7,470 nt of DNA from Bacteroidia bacterium (GTDB taxonomy: Bacteria > Bacteroidota > Bacteroidia > Chitinophagales > Saprospiraceae), in assembly GCA_030431945.1 (NCBI GenBank), contig JAUIIF010000210.1, positions 1 through 7,470 of the forward strand. The letters are read 5' to 3'. Below, piece after piece: positions 1 to 6,232 of this stretch. Positions within the stretch are counted from its first letter, which is position 1; each line of letters starts with the position of its first letter. A model generated the notes under the pieces. It searched no databases. It worked only from the letters and a program-made list of their open reading frames with translations, and was not told where the DNA came from. The position numbers and the translations under genes were made by a program.

Positions 1-911
1 GCAGTCTTTCCGACCTGAACAACATGCGTATCCGCCTCGCGGGAGGGATAGAGTATCCGCTCTCGGAAATCGCCGAGTTCACGCCCCAGCGGGGCGTAAT
101 CGGCATCAATCACGTAGACGGAAAGCGGGAGGTAAAGGTGGAAGCCGATATCAGTAACAACTCCGTCTCCGTTACCGACATCAACGCCCAGGTGCAGGAG
201 GAAATTCTACCGCGTATCCTTGACCGTTACCCCGGTGTCAGTACCGTGGATGACGGACAGGTACGGAACCAGAAGCGTACCAGCTCCTCGCTGGCGCTGG
301 TGATGCCCGTGGTTTTCGGACTCATGTTCTTCGTGATTGCCCTCACTTTCCGTTCGGTGCTGCAGGCACTGATGCTCTTCCTGCTCATTCCCTTTGGGTT
401 GATTGGCGTAGTGGGCGGCCACTGGCTGATGGACAAACCGATGTCCTTGTTTTCCGGCCTGGGCATCATCGCCCTGATCGGTATCATCGTCAACGACGGT
501 CTCGTATTTATCGCCACCTACAACGATAACCTCCGCGCCGGGATGCCGATGATGGACGCCCTGGCGGACGCCGGACGCAGCCGCTTCCGCCCGATTCTGC
601 TGACCTCCGTCACGACCTTCGCCGGTCTCGCGCCCTTACTCCTGAACAAGAGTCGCCAGGCCCAATTCCTCATCCCCATGGCCATTTCGGTAGCCTTCGG
701 CCTCCTGGCGGTAACCGCCATCCTGCTCATTCTGCTACCGGCCCTGCTCGTACTGCTGAACCGCTTCCGGTACAACCTGGCCCGGGCCATGAACCCCGGG
801 CAACCGCTCAACTATAATGAAGTGGAACCTGCCTACAAGCAATTGCATTTCGACATTAACGAAGGCGCCGAAGAACCAGCGCCGGAACTGGAAACGGAAC
901 CCGGAGAATAG
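1..911 (+). CDS. RND-family efflux transporter, C-terminal part (5' end outside window)
   Basis: Inner-membrane proton-driven pump of the resistance-nodulation-division superfamily (AcrB/HAE-like), which exports small molecules with a periplasmic adaptor and a TolC channel. The frame is open from base 3, so the ATG at 24 is internal. About 302 residues are visible of roughly 1000 expected. Residues 1-90 are the end of the second periplasmic loop (IEYPLSEIAEF, then REVKVEADI, typical of the porter/docking region). Five hydrophobic segments follow at about 97-117, 120-140, 150-172, 197-214 and 222-253, matching TM8-TM12. GIIVNDGLVF and SVTTFAGLAPLLL are family signatures of TM10 and TM11. The protein ends in an acidic, Pro/Glu-rich cytoplasmic tail. 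The substrate cannot be read from this part. A TolC-family gene lies about 1.1 kb downstream on the same strand and is the likely partner. Family call is secure; subfamily is not. Confidence 0.95.
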   Translation, partial: SLSDLNNMRIRLAGGIEYPLSEIAEFTPQRGVIGINHVDGKREVKVEADISNNSVSVTDINAQVQEEILPRILDRYPGVSTVDDGQVRNQKRTSSSLALVMPVVFGLMFFVIALTFRSVLQALMLFLLIPFGLIGVVGGHWLMDKPMSLFSGLGIIALIGIIVNDGLVFIATYNDNLRAGMPMMDALADAGRSRFRPILLTSVTTFAGLAPLLLNKSRQAQFLIPMAISVAFGLLAVTAILLILLPALLVLLNRFRYNLARAMNPGQPLNYNEVEPAYKQLHFDINEGAEEPAPELETEPGE

Positions 912-918
912 CTTCCTG

Positions 919-957
919 GCGCAAGCACTACCGGGTAGTTCCCGGCAGTGCTTGCGC
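919..957 (+). terminator. Strong stem-loop after the RND gene; possible terminator or mRNA 3'-end structure
   Basis: A perfect 11-bp stem (GCGCAAGCACT at 919-929 with AGTGCTTGCGC at 947-957) is followed by a single A/C mismatch and an inner 5-bp stem (CCGGG 931-935, CCCGG 941-945) closing a TAGTT loop. It begins 8 nt after the RND stop codon. No T-run follows on either strand, so it is not a canonical intrinsic terminator. It may terminate weakly, protect the upstream mRNA 3' end, or separate the pump from the downstream genes. The structure is certain from sequence; its function is inference. Confidence 0.5.
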
Positions 958-994
958 TGCCGCTGCCCTACCATTCTCTGCCAATACGACCACT

Positions 995-1543
995 ATGCCG
1001 CGCATCATCATCGACATGGACGAAGTACTTGCTGACAACTATCCGGCTTTTCACCGGGCAGCTGCTGCTCAGCTCGGCCGGCCCCTCGCTCCGGAGGAAT
1101 ACCGGGGCAAAAAGTTGTACGAACTGCCCGGGCTGGAAAAAGTAAGGGACATCCTCTACGAAAAAGGACACTTCCGGAATTTACCCGTCATTGAAGGGGC
1201 CGTGGAGGTGGTAAAGGAACTGTACGACAACTACGAAGTCTTCATCGTTACCACCGCTACCGAATTCCGTTACAGTTTCCTGGACAAGTACGAGTGGCTG
1301 GAAGAGCACTTCCCCTTCATCCACTACGATCGCATTGTTTTTTGCGGAGACAAAAGTATTGTCCGCGGTGACTTCATGATCGACGACAAGGTGAAAAACC
1401 TTGCCGGTTTTAACGGAACCGGGCTGCTGTTTACCGCCAGCCACAATCTTGCCGATCAAACCTACCACCGGGTCAACAACTGGCAGGAAGTACGGGACTA
1501 CTTTGCGCAAGAACGCCGCAGCAGGATGGCACGAATAGCATGA
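995..1543 (+). CDS. 5'(3')-deoxyribonucleotidase-like HAD phosphatase (NT5C family)
   Basis: Predicted cytosolic phosphatase that dephosphorylates (deoxy)nucleoside monophosphates, which would tune dNTP pools; activity is inferred from family. At 182 residues it has the usual length for bacterial NT5C-type proteins. HAD motif I is IIIDMDEVLAD, with nucleophile Asp7 and acid/base Asp9 near the N-terminus. Motif II is IVTTAT (Thr86/Thr87). Lys120 in GDKSIVRGDFMIDD is the likely motif III lysine, and Asp130/Asp131 form motif IV. The helical cap with PGLEKVRDIL and PVIEGAVEVVKEL fits the family. The ATG at 995 starts directly before motif I, leaving no room for a much later start; no Shine-Dalgarno sequence is visible. 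The gene lies 83 nt after the RND stop and overlaps the next gene by ATGA, so the two are probably translationally coupled. The exact substrate is uncertain. Confidence 0.88.
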   Translation: MPRIIIDMDEVLADNYPAFHRAAAAQLGRPLAPEEYRGKKLYELPGLEKVRDILYEKGHFRNLPVIEGAVEVVKELYDNYEVFIVTTATEFRYSFLDKYEWLEEHFPFIHYDRIVFCGDKSIVRGDFMIDDKVKNLAGFNGTGLLFTASHNLADQTYHRVNNWQEVRDYFAQERRSRMARIA

Positions 1544-1968
1544 TGGAAAAACTGCTCAACTTCATTCAGGAAAAAATCCCCTTTGCCCTTACCGGGCTGG
1601 TGGCCACCGGCATCAATTTCGGGGTGTACCTCTTGCTGGTAGATCGTTTTTTGCCCCCGGGGCCGGCCACGGTAATTGCCTACTCCAGCAGTGTGGTGCT
1701 TAATTTTTTTCTGCAGCGGGCTTTTGTCTTCGAGCTCCGCCGCTCCGTCCGCAGTGCCTTTGCCCTCAGCATGCTCGTCAGCCTCGGCGGGTTGCTGCTG
1801 GATTGGCTCATCGTCACGGGCCTCCACACTTTCCCGTACCTCGGCAACCGGGAATGGGTGATCAAGCTAGCCGCTACCGGCATCGTCTTCTTCTATAACT
1901 TTTACGCCAAAAGGCGGGTCTTTGAGGGGGCGCGGCCGCCGGTGCAAAACGAGGTAAAAGAGCCGTAG
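1540..1968 (+). CDS. GtrA-family four-helix membrane protein
   Basis: Small integral inner-membrane protein of the GtrA/DPMS family (142 residues, family usually 120-150). Members such as phage GtrA are thought to help move polyprenyl-linked sugars across the membrane for surface glycan modification; many others have no known role. Hydrophobic segments lie at about 14-34, 41-60, 72-95 and 106-124. The paired family motifs are visible: VVLNFFLQRAFVF at the end of helix 2 and FFYNFYAKRRVF at the end of helix 4, both Asn-Phe then Arg then Val-Phe. The start could be 1540 (ATGA, 4-nt overlap with the phosphatase) or the adjacent ATG at 1543. No glycosyltransferase lies next to it in the window, so the sugar and pathway cannot be named. 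Confidence 0.88.
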   Translation: MMEKLLNFIQEKIPFALTGLVATGINFGVYLLLVDRFLPPGPATVIAYSSSVVLNFFLQRAFVFELRRSVRSAFALSMLVSLGGLLLDWLIVTGLHTFPYLGNREWVIKLAATGIVFFYNFYAKRRVFEGARPPVQNEVKEP

Positions 1969-2022
1969 GCCGGCTCGCGACCTTGTCCTTCCACTTAACT
2001 CTACCAAGATATAACTCCAACT

Positions 2023-3366
2023 ATGCGATTTTTTTATCTCTGCTTCTTAATTACCCTCTCCGGCACCAGCGTCCGCGCCCAAAAAATGCTGAGCCTGAGT
2101 GAAGCCCTGCAGGCCGGCTTGGAAAACAACTATCAGATTCGTCTGGCAGCAGCTGACCTGGCCGTAGCACTGAACGATAATAACGACGTACTAACGGGTA
2201 AATACCCCACCATCAGTCTGGGCCTCTCCCCCAGTATCAGCTACCGCAACAACAGTAACCCGGCCAGTATTGTCGCCAAATCGTCTACCTTCAGCTACGG
2301 CATCGGGCCCAGTGCCAACCTTAACTGGACGTTGTTTAACGGCGGCAGAATAGCCATGAACAAGGAGCGCCTGGCATCGCTGGCTGACCTGAGTGCCGGC
2401 CAGCTGCAGCTACAGGTAGAAAACAGTCTGGCGGACATCATCAATGCGTATTACAACGGCGTGGTGCAACAGGAACAAATCAAGGTCCGCCAGCGGGTGC
2501 TCGACCTCAGCCGCGATCGCATCCGCTACCAGGAAGTAAGGCAGGAATTCGGCCAGGCCGGAGCGTTTGACCAGCTGCAGGCCCAGGATGCCTACCTCTC
2601 TGACTCGACCAACCTCGTCGTCCAACAACTCAACTATGACCTGGCGGTGCGCAACCTCCTGCAGGTCATGGGCGAAGACGATCTGGAACAGGAAATTGTC
2701 CTTACCTCCCCGCTTGATGAAGTTACGGCCAACTACGACCGGGAGGCCCTCGAAAGTCAACTACTGGCTACCAACAGCCAACTGCGCACGCTGCGCGTCA
2801 ACCAAACCCTGGCGGACATCAATACCCGCCTGATCGAGGCCGAAAAAAAACCGACCCTGGCGCTCAATGCCGGACTAGCCTATGACTACACCCTCTCTAC
2901 GGGTACCCAGACGTTTGTCTTCGGTGATGCCCCGCCGGATCCGCGGGACCTGCCGGGGATCGGTGCCACCACCCTGAGTTCTAACCTCGGTCTTTCCGTC
3001 AACTACCTGCTTTTTGACGGCGGCGCCCGCGACGTCCGCGCACAGACCGCCCGCCTGCGGGAAATAACGGCGGAACTCAACGTCGATGCCGTAGCCCAGC
3101 AGCTGCGGGCCGTTTTGGGCAACACCCTGGCCCGCTACGAAAACCAGCGCGAAATCGTTAACCTGACCCGTCGCCTGATTGACAACGCCGAGCAAAACCT
3201 GGCCATTGCCGAAGAACGCTTCAAGGGAGGCGTAATCAACAGTTTTGACTACCGTGCCATTCAGCTAAGCTACATTAACGCCGAATTCCAGTTGCTCAAC
3301 GCCCAACTGAACCTGAAAAATACGGAGACAGAAATGCTGCGACTGACGGGGCAGATAGTGGACTAG
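2023..3366 (+). CDS. TolC-family outer-membrane efflux protein
   Basis: Outer-membrane channel protein that would form the exit duct of a tripartite efflux or type I secretion system. A signal peptide covers residues 1-19 or so (FFYLCFLI core, cleavage near VRA|Q). The mature 447-residue precursor has the two tandem OEP domains of the family, about 24-216 and 240-444. Each begins with a long amphipathic helix and has a matching strand motif: NWTLFNGGR at 101-109 and NYLLFDGGAR at 327-335, a visible remnant of the family's internal duplication. RFKGGVINSFDYRAIQ near residue 400 is the typical second-repeat coiled-coil region. The gene starts 54 nt after the GtrA-like gene without a clear Shine-Dalgarno sequence. 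The likely pump partner is the upstream RND transporter. Length and architecture are complete. Confidence 0.94.
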   Translation: MRFFYLCFLITLSGTSVRAQKMLSLSEALQAGLENNYQIRLAAADLAVALNDNNDVLTGKYPTISLGLSPSISYRNNSNPASIVAKSSTFSYGIGPSANLNWTLFNGGRIAMNKERLASLADLSAGQLQLQVENSLADIINAYYNGVVQQEQIKVRQRVLDLSRDRIRYQEVRQEFGQAGAFDQLQAQDAYLSDSTNLVVQQLNYDLAVRNLLQVMGEDDLEQEIVLTSPLDEVTANYDREALESQLLATNSQLRTLRVNQTLADINTRLIEAEKKPTLALNAGLAYDYTLSTGTQTFVFGDAPPDPRDLPGIGATTLSSNLGLSVNYLLFDGGARDVRAQTARLREITAELNVDAVAQQLRAVLGNTLARYENQREIVNLTRRLIDNAEQNLAIAEERFKGGVINSFDYRAIQLSYINAEFQLLNAQLNLKNTETEMLRLTGQIVD

Positions 3367-3372
3367 TAAAAG

Positions 3373-3407
3373 GAAAGCCCCGCGGGCATACTACCGGCGA
3401 GGCTTTC
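3373..3407 (+). terminator. Stem-loop after the TolC gene, probable terminator, possibly bidirectional
   Basis: GAAAGCCCCGC (3373-3383) pairs with GCGAGGCTTTC (3397-3407) with one C/A mismatch and a 13-nt loop. It begins 7 nt after the TolC stop codon. On the + strand it is followed by only TATA. On the - strand the stem ends in CTTTCCTTTT, so it may also stop transcripts coming from the convergent peptidase gene. The position between converging genes supports a terminator role. Confidence 0.55.
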
Positions 3408-3495
3408 TATAAGGTCAGAACTTTCACTGTTGCTGGTCTAACGGCCCCGTTTTTCCAGATGTTCGGTACAATTGAAAAAAAGTTATTCCGAATTC

Positions 3496-3524
3496 TTGAA
3501 TTCAGCGTAGCGACCTGAATTCAG
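3496..3524. repeat. GAATTC-rich inverted repeat in the convergent intergenic region
   Basis: GAATTC occurs three times in 33 nt (3490, 3498 and 3517). TGAATTCAG is present at 3497-3505 and again at 3516-3524, 19 nt apart. The copies pair as a 9-bp perfect stem (3497-3505 with 3515-3523) around a 9-nt loop. On the - strand a run of seven T's (3474-3480) lies about 16 nt beyond the stem, which makes a loose terminator for the peptidase transcript possible. Function is inferred only. Confidence 0.4.
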
Positions 3525-3577
3525 TCCAGCCATCCCCAACTGCTCTTCCAGCTTGGCGTAAAGGTGTTGTGCTGTTT

Positions 3578-3594
3578 CCCGGCGGTACGCCGGG
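3578..3594. repeat. GC-rich perfect hairpin downstream of the peptidase gene
   Basis: CCCGGCG (3578-3584) and CGCCGGG (3588-3594) form a perfect 7-bp stem with a three-base GTA loop. It lies 60 nt downstream of the peptidase stop codon and inside the open stretch described above. No T-run follows on either strand, so it is not a classic terminator. It might mark the 3' end of the peptidase mRNA. Confidence 0.4.
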
Positions 3595-3653
3595 CGTAGC
3601 CGCCGCAGTAGCAAAGGCGAAAGGTGCAGCGCCAGCGCGGTTTGCGGAAGGCT

Positions 3654-5882
3654 TTAATTGTCTCCCGGCACCACCTGTAGTTCCATTTTTTCCTTCTTCA
3701 CCCCTGGTCCGATTTTCTCCAGCAGGAAGTCCGTCATTTTCGTGTAGAGGTGGGCCCGGGTCGGGCCGCCGTAGATGCCGTGGTTGCGGTTCGGGTAGAA
3801 GTAGGTATCGAACTGCTTATTGTTCATGATGAGGGCATTAGCCATTTCCGCCGTATGCTGGAAGTGAACGTTATCGTCTCCCATACCGTGCACCAGCAAG
3901 AGGTCTCCCTTCAGGCGGTCGGCGTAATGGATCGGGCTGTTCTTATCGTAGCCATCCTTGTTTTCGGCGTAAGTCCGCATGTAGCGTTCCGTGTAAATGC
4001 TGTCGTACCATTTCCAGTTCGTCACCGGCGCTACGGAAATGGCGGCGGCAAAAACATCGCTGCCCTGCAGGATACAGTGCAGGGCCATGAACCCGCCGTA
4101 GGACCAGCCGAAAATCCCGATTTTTTCAGCGTCGATAAAGTCCATCCCCCCCAGGTACTTCGCTGCAGCAATCTGGTCTTCTGTCTCCTGCTTTCCGAGG
4201 GTGAGGTACGTTTGCTTTTTCATTTCCTCTCCCCGGGCTCCGGTACCCCGGTTATCCACGACCGCGACGACGAAGCCCCGCTGTACCAACAGCTGGAACC
4301 AGGCCATATTCTGCCCGCGCCAGTTGTCCATTACCTGCTGGCTGCCCGGCCCGCCGTATACGTGCATCAAAAGGGGGTGCTGGCGGCCGGCCACCATGTT
4401 CGCGGGCTTGATCATGTAGCCGTTCAGCGTGGTACCTTCCTCCGTTTCGAAATCAAAGAATTCGACGGGCTGGTACCCGTACGTCTTCATTTTAGCCGCC
4501 AGTTCCTGGTTGTCCACAATTTGGCGAACGGGTTGTCCTTTCCCATCCATCACCGTTACCGTACTCGGGGAATTGATGGTTGAATGGGTAAGTACGAAAT
4601 ACGCGTAGGTATCAGAAAACTGAGCTGCATTGACGCCGGGCTGCGCCGCCAGGGGGCGCGGCAGGTCTTTGCCCCGCAGGCTTTTCACGTAAACTTCACG
4701 GCGCAGCGGACTGTTCTTCGCCGCCTGGAAATAAATGCGTCCTTCGTGTAAGCCATAAAAATCAGTGACCTCCCACTTGCCGCTGGTCAACTGTACCGGC
4801 TTTGCACCGTCCATGGTGTACTGGTAAACATGGTTGTAGCCATCCATCTCACTGGTCCAGATAAAACCCTTTCCGTTTTCCAAAAAGGTAAGGTTGTCGT
4901 GGACGTCAACGTAGTATTTATTGGTTTCCGTAAGCAGGGTCTGCTGCGTTGCTTCGCCAAGGTCAAAAAGCAACAGTTCCAGTTCATTCTGATGGCGGTT
5001 CATTCTTTGCGCCGTCAGCTGATCGCCCTCGTTGGTCCACTGCACCCGGGGCAGGTAATGCCACTTATCCGTGCTACTCGTATTTACGGCAATCAGGTCT
5101 TTCGTTTCCCCGGTACTGACCTTAAAAGCGTGCAGACTCACGGTGCTGTTTTCCTCGCCTACTTTCGGGTACTTGAACGTATTGTATTCGGGGTACATGC
5201 CGTTATGAAAATCGGTGTAGGTGAATTCCGGCACCTTTTCTTCGTCAAATTTCAGGTAGGCCAGGTAGCTGCCGTCCGGGCTCCAGTGGAGGGCGCGGCT
5301 GAAGGAAAATTCCTCCTCGTACACCCAGTCAGAAGCGCCGTTGATGATTTTATTCGTGAGGCCGTCCGTCGTCACCTGGGTCATCTTCCCGTCGGCTAGT
5401 TCTTTAATCCAGATGTTGTTGTCCACCACGAAGGCCACGCGGCTGCCGGTGGGGTCCAGCGTAGCCAGCCGGTGTTTCTTCTCCGAAAATACCGGGGTCA
5501 GTTTTTTGGACGCCAGGTCATACACGTAAAAGAAGGACTGGGAACTGCGGCGGAAAAGCTGTTCGGTTTGCGTGGCCAGTACCAGCTTTTGCTCATCAGC
5601 ACTCAGGGTGTAGCTTTCGATGGGGCCGGGTAAGCCGGCCGCCGTCAGGTCGTTCCCATCGACCAGGACTCCGGAACGGTTCCCGCTTTTGAGGTCATAC
5701 TTCAGTACTTTGTTTTGCTCCAGGCGGGCAAACGACTGCCCGTCTTGCAGAAAGTTGAAGCCGCTGACGCCATCACCGTAAAATTGGTATTGTTGCCAGA
5801 TATCCGCTACGGAAATGGCTTTCGTTTGCGCAAAAACGGTGGTGCTGAACAGGAACAGAAAAAGAAGCGTAATCTGGCGCAT
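3654..5882 (-). CDS. Secreted dipeptidyl peptidase IV-like serine peptidase (family S9B)
   Basis: Predicted to remove X-Pro (or X-Ala) dipeptides from peptide N-termini in the periplasm or at the cell surface, for peptide use. The precursor is 742 residues, close to DPP IV length. Residues 1-18 are a signal peptide (LLFLFLF core, cleavage near FA|Q). A beta-propeller covers roughly 40-470 and carries the DWVYEEEF motif at 185-192, whose Glu190/Glu191 correspond to the pair that binds the substrate amino terminus in human DPP4. The alpha/beta-hydrolase domain follows. It has YGGPGSQ with Tyr509 at the oxyanion site, GWSYGG with nucleophile Ser594, GDDNVHF with Asp669, and NRNHGI with His701. 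WYDSIYTERYM keeps Tyr626 and Tyr630, the S1-pocket tyrosines. The triad is complete, so an active enzyme is expected. Start 5882 gives the signal peptide; no Shine-Dalgarno sequence is visible. It is transcribed alone, convergent with the TolC gene and divergent from the LpxR-like gene. Confidence 0.96.
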   Translation of the reverse strand: MRQITLLFLFLFSTTVFAQTKAISVADIWQQYQFYGDGVSGFNFLQDGQSFARLEQNKVLKYDLKSGNRSGVLVDGNDLTAAGLPGPIESYTLSADEQKLVLATQTEQLFRRSSQSFFYVYDLASKKLTPVFSEKKHRLATLDPTGSRVAFVVDNNIWIKELADGKMTQVTTDGLTNKIINGASDWVYEEEFSFSRALHWSPDGSYLAYLKFDEEKVPEFTYTDFHNGMYPEYNTFKYPKVGEENSTVSLHAFKVSTGETKDLIAVNTSSTDKWHYLPRVQWTNEGDQLTAQRMNRHQNELELLLFDLGEATQQTLLTETNKYYVDVHDNLTFLENGKGFIWTSEMDGYNHVYQYTMDGAKPVQLTSGKWEVTDFYGLHEGRIYFQAAKNSPLRREVYVKSLRGKDLPRPLAAQPGVNAAQFSDTYAYFVLTHSTINSPSTVTVMDGKGQPVRQIVDNQELAAKMKTYGYQPVEFFDFETEEGTTLNGYMIKPANMVAGRQHPLLMHVYGGPGSQQVMDNWRGQNMAWFQLLVQRGFVVAVVDNRGTGARGEEMKKQTYLTLGKQETEDQIAAAKYLGGMDFIDAEKIGIFGWSYGGFMALHCILQGSDVFAAAISVAPVTNWKWYDSIYTERYMRTYAENKDGYDKNSPIHYADRLKGDLLLVHGMGDDNVHFQHTAEMANALIMNNKQFDTYFYPNRNHGIYGGPTRAHLYTKMTDFLLEKIGPGVKKEKMELQVVPGDN

Positions 5883-5944
5883 TTTGGTCAGTTTTATTTA
5901 CTTGGTTAGTTGTAGCGATCCTCCGCACTACGCCATCCCTTTAG

Positions 5945-5952
5945 CAAAGATG
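5945..5952 (-). promoter_or_regulatory. Weak -7 box candidate for the peptidase gene
   Basis: On the - strand CATCTTTG differs by one base from the Bacteroidota -7 consensus TAnnTTTG and lies about 62 nt before the peptidase start. No TTG is found at the usual upstream spacing; only CTGG is near. A match this short is expected by chance, so this is a pointer rather than a call. Confidence 0.18.
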
Positions 5953-5965
5953 ACATGCTGTGCGT

Positions 5966-5998
5966 GCAGGCCAGCGTTGAGCCAACGCCAACACCTGC
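5966..5998. repeat. Two-tier inverted repeat upstream of the peptidase gene
   Basis: GCGTTG (5974-5979) and CAACGC (5983-5988) form a perfect 6-bp stem around an AGC loop. GCAGG (5966-5970) and CCTGC (5994-5998) can pair outside it across an asymmetric internal loop. The element is about 85 nt before the peptidase start. It could be an operator or an RNA structure if transcription starts further upstream; nothing else supports a specific role. Confidence 0.35.
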
Positions 5999-6052
5999 GC
6001 ACGGAACGCGCCAAGATAACGCCGTGGAGCGCATTCGGATCGTTAGCAAGTC

Positions 6053-6072
6053 CTTAAATCCGGAGGTTTAAG
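6053..6072. repeat. Inverted repeat CTTAAA/TTTAAG in the divergent promoter region
   Basis: CTTAAA (6053-6058) and TTTAAG (6067-6072) flank an 8-base spacer, TCCGGAGG, that can extend the stem by two C-G pairs with one bulged T. A symmetric 20-bp site roughly midway between two divergent genes suits a dimeric regulator, but an AT-rich hexamer pair can also arise by chance. Confidence 0.3.
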
Positions 6073-6232
6073 CTCCTGATAACGGCACGTTACCCCCTAA
6101 TCCGTTGATTTTGCAGAAGGCATGGCCTACCACATTAAAGATTACCCTTATATTTAATGACGCAAATCCCTATGCTGCCTTAGCTGCGTAGCTTAATTTT
6201 TTTGGCGGGTTCCCCCAGTTATTCCCCGCGGT

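Larger units (their letters stand above)
3483..3653 (-). other. Unexplained 56-codon open stretch continuing the peptidase frame past its stop
   Basis: Directly after the TAA of the dipeptidyl peptidase gene, the same - strand frame stays open for 56 codons to a TAA at 3483-3485. The translation has a Leu/Arg-rich first part (LHLSPLLLRRLRPAYRR) and an amphipathic, protein-like second part (ETAQHLYAKLEEQLG, then NSGRYAEFKNSE). The only ATG is near its end, so translation would need readthrough, coupled re-initiation or a TTG/CTG start. The peptidase is full length without it. It could be a decayed small gene, a 3' remnant of another gene, or chance in GC-rich DNA. I do not recognise it and would not call it a gene on this evidence. 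Confidence 0.2.
5883..6232. other. Divergent intergenic region, no gene seen
   Basis: These 350 bases separate the starts of the peptidase (-) and the LpxR-like gene (+), so they should hold both promoters. I saw no protein-like reading frame, tRNA or clear repeat family. The part nearest the LpxR-like gene (6130-6204) is AT-richer than its surroundings, with TATATTTA at 6149-6156 and a run of seven T's at 6197-6203. No well-spaced TTG/TAnnTTTG Bacteroidota promoter pair was found for either gene. Inverted repeats are listed separately. Confidence 0.6.

Noticed and set aside
1981..2022. Separate promoter for the TolC gene
   Set aside because: A TTG is present at 1983-1985, but no TAnnTTTG box lies at the right distance.
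3440..3454. AACG/CGTT mini-hairpin followed by T's as a second + strand terminator
   Set aside because: The stem has only four pairs; a stronger stem-loop lies closer to the TolC stop codon.
3750..4583. Long + strand open frame (277 codons) opposite the peptidase gene
   Set aside because: It is antisense to the conserved S9B coding sequence, including the hydrolase domain, and its translation lacks recognisable motifs; it is a shadow of GC-rich codon use.
4830..5399. + strand open frame (189 codons) opposite the peptidase propeller
   Set aside because: Antisense shadow of a well-supported gene, with no domain, signal or start context of its own.
6122..6157. Eleven-codon frame (MAYHIKDYPYI) upstream of the LpxR-like gene, with AGAAGG before it
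   Set aside because: Too short to separate from chance, and no attenuator-like structure follows it.
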